From NCBI RefSeq assembly GCF_900100955.1, contig NZ_FNCC01000010.1, positions 34,664-98,663 on the forward strand: a DNA stretch of 64,000 nucleotides. Direction: 5' to 3'. The notes under the pieces are model-generated. The model was not told where the DNA came from and made no database searches. It saw only the letters and a list, made by a program, of their open reading frames with translations. This stretch comes from Lentzea fradiae (GTDB lineage: Bacteria; Actinomycetota; Actinomycetes; Mycobacteriales; Pseudonocardiaceae). Shown here one piece after another: positions 16,176 through 24,333 of this stretch (position 1 is its first letter; each line of letters begins with the position of its first letter). The translations under genes and the position numbers were made by a program.

Positions 16176-17270
16176 GTGCTGACTGCCGTGGCCGACCTGG
16201 CCGAGGAGGTGGCTCCGGCGACGGAGGCCGGTCGTGCGCTCGCGCCGGAGCTGGTGGCGGCGATCCGCGACGCGGGCCTGTTCCGGCTGGGTGTGCCGGC
16301 GGCGCTCGGCGGTCCGCAACGTGCTCCCGGCGAGACGCTGGCCGCCGCCGAGACGATCGCCCGTGCCGACGCCTCCGCCGGGTGGTGCGTCTCGATCGCC
16401 GCCACCAGCAGCCTGCTCGGCGCCTACCTGCCCGCCGAGGGCGGCACGGAGGTCTTCGGCGACCCGCGGTCGGTCGCGGTGGGGGTGTGGGCGCCGCGCG
16501 GTCGTGGCACCGAGGCCGACGGCGGTGTGGTGCTGTCCGGGCAGTGGCCGTTCTGCTCGGGGATCGGGCACGCGGACTGGCTGTTCGCCGGGTTCGTGGT
16601 GTCCGGCGTGATGAAGGTGGCGGCGTTGCCGCGGGCGTCGCTGGAGGTGCTGGACACCTGGCACACCACGGGCCTGCGCGGCACCGGCAGCCACGACGCG
16701 GTGGCGCGCGAGGTGTTCGTGCCGTCGCATCGCATCCTGTCCGTGATGGACGGTCCGCTGGACGGCGGTGCCCTGTACCGCTTCCCGATCTTCGGGTTCT
16801 TCGCGCTCTCGGTCGCCGCGGCCGCGATGGGCAACGCGTTCGGCGCGCTCGGCGACTTCGTCGAGCTGGCCGGGCGCCGCACCCCGCTCGGCTCACGCCG
16901 CACGATGGCGGAACGGACCTCGACGCAGGCGGCGGTCGCCGAGTCGACGGCCTCGTTGCGGGCGGCACGGGCGTACTTCCACGGCGCGGTCGAGGAGGCG
17001 TGGGAGGCCGCGCAGGGCGGCGAACCGGTGCCGGTGCAGACGCGGGCGTCGTTGCGGCTGGCCGCGACGCATGCGACCCGCACGGCGCGGGAGGTCGTCT
17101 CGAAGCTCTACGACCTGGCCGGCAGCGCCGCGATCTACGACGGCGCCCCGTTGCAGCGCCGGTTCCGCGACGCCCACACGGCGTCCGCGCACTTCCAGAT
17201 CAACGCGGCGTCGTACGAGCTGGCGGGCAAGGTCCTGCTGGGCGTCGAGGCGCAGACGGGCCAGCTGTGA
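16176..17270 (+). CDS. Acyl-CoA-dehydrogenase-superfamily flavoprotein (monooxygenase-like)
   Basis: A 364-residue protein with the acyl-CoA dehydrogenase fold, of the group whose C-terminal domain is the 'dh_2' type found in flavin-dependent hydroxylases such as HsaA. Visible are the N-terminal helix, the WCVSIAATSSLLGAYLP segment, the beta-domain GQWPFCSGIGHADW and the C-terminal GSAAIYDGAPLQRRFRDAHTASAHFQIN that packs on the flavin. The usual FAD/CoA signatures are absent, so a two-component monooxygenase using reduced flavin is as likely as a dehydrogenase. AGGAGG precedes the GTG at 16176. The stop overlaps the start of the luciferase-like gene (GTGA), so the two probably work together on one substrate. 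No KstR-like site lies upstream. Confidence 0.75.
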   Translation: MLTAVADLAEEVAPATEAGRALAPELVAAIRDAGLFRLGVPAALGGPQRAPGETLAAAETIARADASAGWCVSIAATSSLLGAYLPAEGGTEVFGDPRSVAVGVWAPRGRGTEADGGVVLSGQWPFCSGIGHADWLFAGFVVSGVMKVAALPRASLEVLDTWHTTGLRGTGSHDAVAREVFVPSHRILSVMDGPLDGGALYRFPIFGFFALSVAAAAMGNAFGALGDFVELAGRRTPLGSRRTMAERTSTQAAVAESTASLRAARAYFHGAVEEAWEAAQGGEPVPVQTRASLRLAATHATRTAREVVSKLYDLAGSAAIYDGAPLQRRFRDAHTASAHFQINAASYELAGKVLLGVEAQTGQL

Positions 17271-18178
17271 GCACGGTCGGCGTCGTCACGCCGTTCTGGC
17301 TCGACCGCCCGCCGCTGGAGGCGGTCGACATCGCCGTGGCGGCCGACGAAGCCGGGTTCGGCACCCTGTGGATCGGCGAGATGGCGACCTTCGACGCGTT
17401 CGCCCTGGCGACCGCGGTGGGCCTGCGGACCTCGCGGATCTCGTTGCGGATCGGGCCGCTCGCGGCAGGCGTCCGCAGCCCGGTCGCACTCGCGCTGGGA
17501 CTGTCCACAGTGGTCGCGACGACCGGACGGCCCGCGAGCCTCGCGCTCGGCGCGGCCAACCCGCGGATCGTGTCCGGGTGGCACGGGCGCGAGTGGGCAC
17601 CCGTGCGCAGGACGAGGGAGACGGTCGGGGACACGCGGGCGCTGCTGACCGGCAAGCGGGTGGACGGGTTCCGGTTGCCCGGGCCGTTGCCCGGCACGAC
17701 GATCTCGGTGGCGGCGTTCGGACCCGCGATGACGCGGGTCGCCGAGGAGGTGGGCGACGAGGTGGTGCTGAACCTGGTGAGCCCCGGCCACGTCACCCGC
17801 GGGCGGAAGCCCCGTGCCGTCTGGGTGCCGGCCGCGCTCGACCCCGGTCCCGCGACCCTGCGCCAGCTCCGCGGCCAGCTCGCGGTCTACCTCGCCCCAC
17901 CCGGTTACGGCGAGATGTTCACCGCTCTGGGGTACGGCGACCTGGTCGAACAGGCCCGTGCGGGCACGCCGCGTGCGCGGCTCGCCGAAGCCGTTCCCGT
18001 GGAGCTGGTCGAGGCCGTCGGCGCCATCGGGTCGGTGGACGACGTCGTGCGCCGCGTGCACGAGTACCTCGACGCGGGCGCGAGCCACGTCGGGCTCGTG
18101 CCCGCCACCGCGGAGGACCCGGCGGCACGGCGGCTGCTGACGACGCTCGCCCCGTTGCTGACCGGCGACCTGTCGTGA
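17267..18178 (+). CDS. Luciferase-like (LLM-class, F420-type) oxidoreductase
   Basis: A 303-residue TIM-barrel protein of the luciferase-like superfamily. Characteristic parts are AVAADEAGFGTLWIGEMATFDAF, RISLRIGPLAAGVRSPVALAL, ARASLALGAANP-like strand 4 and the C-terminal RRVHEYLDAGASHVGLVPAT. F420-dependent members transfer hydride to or from small substrates; FMN-dependent members are monooxygenases. The GTG at 17267 overlaps the previous stop by four bases (GTGA). Pairing with an acyl-CoA-dehydrogenase-like flavoprotein suggests a catabolic or tailoring redox pair. Cofactor choice cannot be settled from motifs alone. Confidence 0.78.
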   Translation: MSTVGVVTPFWLDRPPLEAVDIAVAADEAGFGTLWIGEMATFDAFALATAVGLRTSRISLRIGPLAAGVRSPVALALGLSTVVATTGRPASLALGAANPRIVSGWHGREWAPVRRTRETVGDTRALLTGKRVDGFRLPGPLPGTTISVAAFGPAMTRVAEEVGDEVVLNLVSPGHVTRGRKPRAVWVPAALDPGPATLRQLRGQLAVYLAPPGYGEMFTALGYGDLVEQARAGTPRARLAEAVPVELVEAVGAIGSVDDVVRRVHEYLDAGASHVGLVPATAEDPAARRLLTTLAPLLTGDLS

Positions 18179-18288
18179 TCGACTCCGCCACCCGCGAGCG
18201 GCGGTTCCGGGGTGAGTACCGCCCGACGTGACGGCCGCCCTGCCAGCCGCTGACAGCGTCCTGTGCGCGTCCTGCCAGCGCCGGAGCG

Positions 18289-18322
18289 CATCGTTCGTCC
18301 ACCAAGGGAGGGACGAACGATG
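18289..18322 (+). promoter_or_regulatory. Inverted repeat enclosing the ribosome-binding site and start codon of the exporter operon
   Basis: CATCGTTCGTCC (18289-18300) and GGACGAACGATG (18311-18322) form a perfect 12-base inverted repeat with a 10-base spacer. The spacer contains AAGGGAG, the Shine-Dalgarno of the ABC ATPase, and the right arm ends in that gene's ATG (18320-18322). In RNA the start codon would be paired and the Shine-Dalgarno would sit in the loop. In DNA the repeat has the size of a TetR- or MarR-type operator. Either reading implies tight control of the exporter. Confidence 0.7.
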
Positions 18323-19288
18323 TCAGTGGCGATCAGGGCTCATGGCCTGGTCAAGCACTACGGGGAGACGAAAGCCCTGGACGGGGTCGACCTGGAGGTG
18401 CCGGAGGGGAAGGTCGTGGGGGTGCTCGGGCCGAACGGCGCGGGCAAGACCACGGCGGTGCGGGTGCTGGCGACGTTGCTGCGGCCGGACGCGGGACACG
18501 CGACCGTACACGGCCACGACGTGGTGAAGAACCCGCGGGCGGTCCGCTCGCTCATCGGGCTGACCGGGCAGTACGCGTCGGTGGACGAGGACCTGTCGGG
18601 CACGGAGAACCTGGTGCTGCTCGCCCGGTTGCTGGACCACTCCCGGGCGGGGGCACGGGCGCGCGCCGCCGAGCTGCTGGAGCGGTTCGAGCTCACCGAC
18701 GCCGCGGGGCGCGCGGCCAAGACGTACTCGGGAGGCATGCGCCGCCGCCTCGACCTCGCGGCCAGCCTGGTCGGCAACCCGTCCGTGCTCTACCTGGACG
18801 AGCCGACCACCGGGCTGGACCCGCACGCCCGCAACGAGGTGTGGGCGGTGGTCCGCAGGCTCGTCGCGGACGGCGTCACGGTGCTGCTCACCACCCAGTA
18901 CCTGGAGGAGGCCGACCAGCTCGCGGACACGATCACGGTGTTCGACCACGGCCGGGTGGTCGCCGAGGGACGGCCCGACGAGCTGAAGCGGCGGATCGGC
19001 AGCCAGACGTTGCAGGTGCGGCCGACGTCGGCACGCGACCTCGACGCCGTGCAGCGCATCCTCGCCGACCTCACCGGGAACGCGCCGATGCGCAACGACG
19101 ACACGGGACTGCTGACGGCACCCGTCGACGACCCGGTGCTGCTGTCGACCCTGGTCCGCAAGCTCGACGACGCCGGGATCACCGCGGACGAGCTGGCGTT
19201 GCGCCTGCCGTCCCTCGACGAGGTGTTCCTCGCGTTGACGGGCAAGAGGTCCGAGGCGGACAAGCAGACCGAGGGGAGCGTCGCATGA
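18320..19288 (+). CDS. ABC transporter ATPase, DrrA-type (drug exporter)
   Basis: A 322-residue ATPase: Walker A GPNGAGKTT near residue 39, Q-loop GLTGQYASVDEDL, signature YSGGMRRRLDLA, Walker B VLYLDEPTTGLDPHARNEVW, and H-loop replaced by TTQYLEEAD, as in DrrA proteins. The C-terminal extension after about 230 ends in LPSLDEVFLALTGK, the DrrA-type tail that contacts the membrane partner. It powers export of a hydrophobic compound, often an antibiotic. The ATG at 18320 lies within a 12-base inverted repeat. The stop overlaps the start of the permease gene (ATGA), so the two subunits are co-translated. No resistance substrate can be named. Confidence 0.92.
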   Translation: MSVAIRAHGLVKHYGETKALDGVDLEVPEGKVVGVLGPNGAGKTTAVRVLATLLRPDAGHATVHGHDVVKNPRAVRSLIGLTGQYASVDEDLSGTENLVLLARLLDHSRAGARARAAELLERFELTDAAGRAAKTYSGGMRRRLDLAASLVGNPSVLYLDEPTTGLDPHARNEVWAVVRRLVADGVTVLLTTQYLEEADQLADTITVFDHGRVVAEGRPDELKRRIGSQTLQVRPTSARDLDAVQRILADLTGNAPMRNDDTGLLTAPVDDPVLLSTLVRKLDDAGITADELALRLPSLDEVFLALTGKRSEADKQTEGSVA

Positions 19289-20058
19289 GCACGATCGCGT
19301 TGGACAGGGGCGCGCGGCACGGGCTCACGCTGGCGTGGCGCGGCGTCCTCAAGATCCGCAAGAACCCCGAGCAGCTGGCGGACGTGACGATCGCGCCGAT
19401 CATCCTGCTGGTGATGTTCACCTACCTGTTCGGCGGTGCGCTCGCCGGGAACACCGACGCCTACCTGCAGACGCTGGTGCCGGGAGTGCTGGTGATGAAC
19501 ATCCTGCAGGCCAGCATGACCGCGGGCGTGCAGCTCAACACCGACGTCTCCAAGGGCGTCTTCGACCGGTTCCGGGCGATGCCGATCGCACGGTCGGCGC
19601 CTCTGGTCGGCGCGGTGCTGGCGGACGTCGTGCGGTACGTGGTGTGCGTGGCGGTGCTGCTGCTCGTCGCGACCGTCATGGGCTACCGGGTGCAGACGGG
19701 GCCGGTGGAGCTGCTCGTCGCGTGCGGTCTCGCGATCCTGTTCGGACTGTGCTTCTGCTGGGCGGCGGTGTTCATCGGCATGCTGCTCAAGACGCCGCAG
19801 GCGGTGCAGGGCATCATGATCGTGCTGATCATGCCCTTGACGTTCGGCAGCAACGTGTTCGTCGGCACCGAGACGATGCCCGGCTGGCTGCGGGCGTGGG
19901 CGGACGTCAGCCCGGTGAGCCTGCTGTCCGACGCGCTGCGCGGGCTGATGAACGGCGGCGCCATCGCCGGGCCGCTCGCCGGTTCGCTGGTGTGGATGGC
20001 CGCGGCGGTCGCGGTGTTCTTCCCGCTCGCGACGTGGGCCTACCGCAAGCGCGTGTGA
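19285..20058 (+). CDS. ABC transporter permease, DrrB-type (ABC-2 family)
   Basis: A 257-residue integral membrane protein with six predicted hydrophobic segments, starting with IAPIILLVMFTYLFGGAL and including VVCVAVLLLVATVMGY and the ABC-2 signature MPLTFGSNVFVGTETMPGWLRAWADVSPVS, which is typical of DrrB proteins. It forms the channel for the DrrA-type ATPase encoded just upstream with a 4-base overlap. Length and topology match the family. It converges with the AfsR-type regulator 28 bases downstream. Confidence 0.92.
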   Translation: MSTIALDRGARHGLTLAWRGVLKIRKNPEQLADVTIAPIILLVMFTYLFGGALAGNTDAYLQTLVPGVLVMNILQASMTAGVQLNTDVSKGVFDRFRAMPIARSAPLVGAVLADVVRYVVCVAVLLLVATVMGYRVQTGPVELLVACGLAILFGLCFCWAAVFIGMLLKTPQAVQGIMIVLIMPLTFGSNVFVGTETMPGWLRAWADVSPVSLLSDALRGLMNGGAIAGPLAGSLVWMAAAVAVFFPLATWAYRKRV

Positions 20059-20086
20059 CCTCGCGGGTCCCCGGACGGGGCGGGCG

Positions 20087-23000
20087 TCAGTCGACGCCCG
20101 CCTCGGCCCGCACCTCGCGCAGCGCCTCGGTCTTGGTGATCGTCAGGGGTTCCGGCTCGCCGTGGGTGTCGACCAGCCGCCGCACGTCCGGGTCGCCGAG
20201 GTCGAGGCGGCCCCGGATGACCTGCGCCAGGGCGAGCAGGCGTCGTGCGGCGTCCGGGCGGCCCTCGGCGTCGCGGACGACGGCCAGCAGCTCGGTGACG
20301 CCCGCCAGGTCGGGCATGTCGGCGCGGTCCGACGTCGTCGTGATGGCGGTCGCGGTGAACGCCGCCGCGTCGCCGAACCGGCCGCCGACGAGGGCGACGC
20401 GGGCGTCGAGGGTGGCCGCCCACTCCTCGGCGAACGAGCTGAGCAGCGACGACATGGTGGCCCGCCGCCGGAACGCCTCGCTGAGCGCCCGCGCCTGCTC
20501 GACCTTGCCCGCCCGCAGCAGCACCTCGGCCTTCGCGTAGTCGAGCAGCGCGGACAGCTGGTCGTTGCCGCCGCTGCGGGCGAAGTCCTCGGCGCCGGCG
20601 ATCTCCCGCTCGGCCGCCTCGTGGTCGCCCATCCGGGCGTACTCGACCGCGAGCCGCCACCGCTGCTGCACGACGTCGTCCTGCGAACGCAGCTCCATCG
20701 CCACCGCCAGGCCGCGCCGGTACAGCTCGATCGCCGCCTGGTGGTCGCCGGTCTGCGAGACGAACGCGGCCTTCATGCCGAGCGTCATCGCCGACCCCCA
20801 CCGGTCGCCGACCGCCGTGAACCGGTCGTACGCCCGGTCCCTGGCCCGTTCGGCACCCTCCAGGTCGCCCTCGTCGGCGAGGATGAAGCTCATCGCCCAC
20901 TCCGCGCCCGCCCGCGCCCACGGGTCGGCGCTCTCCTGCGCCCGCCGGACCTCACGCCGCGCCAGCTCGGTGTTCTGGCCGAGGAACGCGAGCATCGGCA
21001 GCGCGATGGACAGCGACGGGTACTTCTCGACGGCGCCGGAGGCGACACAGCTCTCGATGACGGCCGTGACCTCGTCCCCGTCCGTCACGCCCGGCACCGC
21101 GGCCATGATCAGCTGCATCGCCCGGAACGTGGCGCGGAAGTCCGCCGGGAGCAGGTCGCCCAGTTCGAGCAGGTCGCGCACCGAGCTCTCGGCGCGCTCG
21201 TTGTCGCCCTTCACGAGCCAGTACCAGAACGTGCCGCCGAGCAGGTCCGCCGCCAGCTCCACCTCGCGGTCGTCGATGGCCCCGCGCAACGCGGCCAGCA
21301 CGTTGTCCTGCTCCGCCTCGTAGACCTCGATCGCCTCCAGCTGCCGGGCGGTGCGGATGAGCGGCTCCCACCGCGCGGTCAGGTCGCGGTAGTAGCGCCG
21401 GAACCGGGCCACGACCTCCCGCCGCTCGCCGGACGCCGTCAGCTGCTCGTCCGCGTAGACCCTGATGGTCTCCAGCATCCGGTACCGCGGCTCGCCGTCG
21501 ATCTCGACCGTGTCCACTATGGACTTCTCGACCAGGGACGTGAGCACGTACAACGGGTCCGGCAGGCACACCGCCTCGACCGCGGCGAGGTCCGCGCCCG
21601 CGGGGAACACCGCGAACCGGCGTGCCAGCAGCAGCTCCTCCTCGGTGAGCAGGTCCCAGCTCCACTCCACGACCGCGCGCAGCGTCCGCTGCCGGGGCAG
21701 CGCCGTGCGGCTGCCCGAGGTGAGCAGCCGGAACCTGTCGTCGAGGCGCTGGGTGATCTGCCGGACCGTCATCGACCGCAGCCGCGCGGCGGCGAGCTCC
21801 AGGGCGAGCGGCATGCCGTCGAGGCGGCGGCAGATCTGCCGCACGTCGTCCGCGGTCGACTCGTCGAGCCGGAACCCCGGCCTCACCGCGCCCGCCCGGT
21901 CGAGGAAGAGCCGCACCGAGCCGAACCCCGTCACGTCGGTCTGGCCGTTGGGCACCGCGAGCGGGCCGACCTGGCACAGCGTCTCGCCGTCGACCGCGAG
22001 CGGTTCCCTGCTGGTGGCGAGGACGCGCAGGTTCGGGACCCTCCGCAGCAGCTCGGTGGCGAACTCGGCGGCCGCGCCGACCAGGTGCTCGCAGTTGTCC
22101 AGCACCAGCAACGACTCCCCGGCGCCGAGCACCTCGGCGATGCGGGCCATGCCCTCGCCCGTGCGCCGCAGCGGGTCGCCGGTGAAGGTCAGCTCGAACG
22201 CGCCGATCACGGCACCGGCCAGGTCCTCGGGCGCACGCACACCCGCCAGCGCCGCGAACCACACGCGGCCCCTGCCGTGCAACGGGTGCCGTGCCGCGAC
22301 CTCGGTCGCGAGACGCGTCTTGCCCGCGCCACCCGGCCCGACCAGCGTCACGAGCCGAGCCCGGCCGAGCGTGGCCGCGATGTCCGCCAGCTCGTCGTCC
22401 CGCCCGACGAAACTGGTGAGCCGCATGGGCAACCGGTCGACGACGGGCCGTGGCCCCAGCTCCCCGCGCACGGCCGCGAGGTGGACGTCCCGCAGCTCCC
22501 GGGACGGGTCGACGCCCAGCTCCTCGGCGAGCCTCTCGCGCACCTCGGCGTAGACGCGCAACGCGTCGGACTGCCTGCCCTGCGCGCACAACGCCCGCAT
22601 CAGCAGCCCGGCCAGCCGCTCACGCAGCGGGTGCTTCTCGTACATGGCGGTCAGCGCGGCGACGTCCGGCTCGCCGCTCGCGAACCTGCTCTCCTGCGCC
22701 GAGAGCCTCGCCTCCTCCAGGCGGGCGGCGGCGGCCGCGGCGAACGGCGCCTCCCGCACGTCGGCGAGCGCCTCCCCGCGCCACAGGCCGAGCGCCTCGT
22801 CCAGCCGCCCGGCGGCGCGCAGCCGGTCGAACCGGAAGACGTCGACGTCCTCGGCCGCGACGCCGAGCCGGTAACCACCCGGCTCCAGCGTCACGGGACA
22901 GACCTTGCGCAGCCGCGACACGAGCGACTGCAACGCGTTCGAGGCGTCCGCGGGCGGCTGCTCACCCCACAGGTCGTCGACGAGCGTGCCGGTCGGCACG

Positions 23001-23119
23001 GGACGGCCGGGGTCGAGCGCGAGCCGGGCCAGCAGCATGCGGACGCGGGCCCCACCGACGTCGACCGGTGTGCCGTCCTCCGCCTCCACCGAGGTCGGCC
23101 CGAGCAGTTCCACGCGCAC
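20087..23119 (-). CDS. AfsR/SARP-type transcriptional regulator with BTAD, NB-ARC-like ATPase and TPR-like C-terminus
   Basis: A 1010-residue multidomain regulator. Residues 1-90 are an OmpR-like winged helix (RVELLGPTS...GGYRLGV), 95-225 the bacterial transcriptional activation domain (LWRGEALAD...VYAEVRERLAEELGVDPS), and about 235-520 an ATPase with P-loop GPGGAGKT (261-268), Walker B-like LLVLDNCEHL and the NB-ARC-like MPLALELAAARL. The rest is helical and fits degenerate TPRs (for example DHQAAIELYRRGLAVAMELRS). Such proteins activate secondary-metabolite or stress genes after effector or phosphorylation signals. It lies tail to tail with the DrrAB-type exporter and head toward the second AfsR-type gene. 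Its target is unknown. Confidence 0.88.
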   Translation of the reverse strand: MRVELLGPTSVEAEDGTPVDVGGARVRMLLARLALDPGRPVPTGTLVDDLWGEQPPADASNALQSLVSRLRKVCPVTLEPGGYRLGVAAEDVDVFRFDRLRAAGRLDEALGLWRGEALADVREAPFAAAAAARLEEARLSAQESRFASGEPDVAALTAMYEKHPLRERLAGLLMRALCAQGRQSDALRVYAEVRERLAEELGVDPSRELRDVHLAAVRGELGPRPVVDRLPMRLTSFVGRDDELADIAATLGRARLVTLVGPGGAGKTRLATEVAARHPLHGRGRVWFAALAGVRAPEDLAGAVIGAFELTFTGDPLRRTGEGMARIAEVLGAGESLLVLDNCEHLVGAAAEFATELLRRVPNLRVLATSREPLAVDGETLCQVGPLAVPNGQTDVTGFGSVRLFLDRAGAVRPGFRLDESTADDVRQICRRLDGMPLALELAAARLRSMTVRQITQRLDDRFRLLTSGSRTALPRQRTLRAVVEWSWDLLTEEELLLARRFAVFPAGADLAAVEAVCLPDPLYVLTSLVEKSIVDTVEIDGEPRYRMLETIRVYADEQLTASGERREVVARFRRYYRDLTARWEPLIRTARQLEAIEVYEAEQDNVLAALRGAIDDREVELAADLLGGTFWYWLVKGDNERAESSVRDLLELGDLLPADFRATFRAMQLIMAAVPGVTDGDEVTAVIESCVASGAVEKYPSLSIALPMLAFLGQNTELARREVRRAQESADPWARAGAEWAMSFILADEGDLEGAERARDRAYDRFTAVGDRWGSAMTLGMKAAFVSQTGDHQAAIELYRRGLAVAMELRSQDDVVQQRWRLAVEYARMGDHEAAEREIAGAEDFARSGGNDQLSALLDYAKAEVLLRAGKVEQARALSEAFRRRATMSSLLSSFAEEWAATLDARVALVGGRFGDAAAFTATAITTTSDRADMPDLAGVTELLAVVRDAEGRPDAARRLLALAQVIRGRLDLGDPDVRRLVDTHGEPEPLTITKTEALREVRAEAGVD

Positions 23120-23164
23120 GTGTCGAGTTTCCCAGATCCCGGGAGCCGGTCTCGCGGGAACCGG

Positions 23165-23968
23165 TCAGGCGGGCCGCCAGCCCAGCTCCGGTCCGAGCTT
23201 CGTCGCCAGGTCGGTGAGGATCTGGACGTAGTCCTCGTGCTCGAAGCTGAACGGCAGCGCGAACGCCACCTCGTCGACCTCCCGGAACGCGAGCTGCGCG
23301 TACAGCTGCTCGGCGATCTCGCCGGACGTGCCGATGATGTCGCGGGCGAACATCATCCGCCGCGGCCCGATCGGCGACGCGGTGCGCGGCGTGCGCTTGT
23401 CTACGTAGTCCTGGTACTTCGCCCGCTGCTCCGGCGTCGCGGAGTCGGTCGGGATGACGACGAGCCCCTGGGAGACGCGGCCACCGCCGACCTCGCGGAA
23501 CGCCCGGACGTGCGCCAGCTGGTTCTCGGCGAAGTCCTCCGACCCCTCGGCCGTGACGACGTTGCTGGTCAGGAAGTTCATGCCGTGCGCGCCGGCCCAG
23601 GTGGCCGACCGCAGGCTCGCGCCGCCGTACCACATCCGGTCGCGCAGACCGGCGGCGTGCGGCTGGACCCGGTCCGACCACACCTCGATGCCCTCGACGC
23701 CGCTGAAGCCGGTGACCTTCTCGCCCGCGACGAAGCCGAGCAGCCGCTGGACGCGGTCGTAGCCGAAGTTCTCGGCGTCGGCGGTCTCCGGGTACAGCGC
23801 CCCCTTGACCTCGTCCCAGTGCATCGGCGGGCCGACGCTGACACCGGGGTTCAGCCGGCCGCCGGACAGCACGTCGACCGTGGCGAGGTCCTCGGCGAGG
23901 CGCAGCGGGTTCTCCCAGCCGAGCGGGATGACGGCCGTGCCGAGCGCGATCCGGCTGGTCCGCTGGCT
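23165..23968 (-). pseudogene. 5'-truncated luciferase-like (LLM-class) oxidoreductase
   Basis: The C-terminal 267 residues of an LLM-class flavin oxidoreductase: TSRIALGTAVIPLGWENPLRL, VDVLSGGRLNPGVSVGPPMHW, the MWYGGASLRSATWAGAHG strand and FEHEDYVQILTDLATKLG at the end. Family members have about 340-350 residues. Here the first 80 or so (beta-1, the N-terminal helix and part of the flavin site) are absent, and the frame runs instead into antisense sequence of an aminotransferase fragment. The frame stays open upstream to 24121 but encodes nothing like the family there. No ribosome-binding site is evident near the break, so it is scored as a remnant, although a truncated product cannot be excluded. 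Confidence 0.75.
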
Positions 23969-24247
<279 letters not shown>

Positions 24248-24333
24248 AGGTCGGCGCGTTCCCCGGCTCGTTTCCCGGCGCGGCCAGACCGAATTGCCGG
24301 TTCTGTCCCACGATCAGCGCTGCCACCGGCGAA

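Noticed and set aside
14529..16730. Minus-strand frame of 733 codons
   Set aside because: Antisense of the S33 peptidase; it also crosses the strong terminator at 16080-16116.
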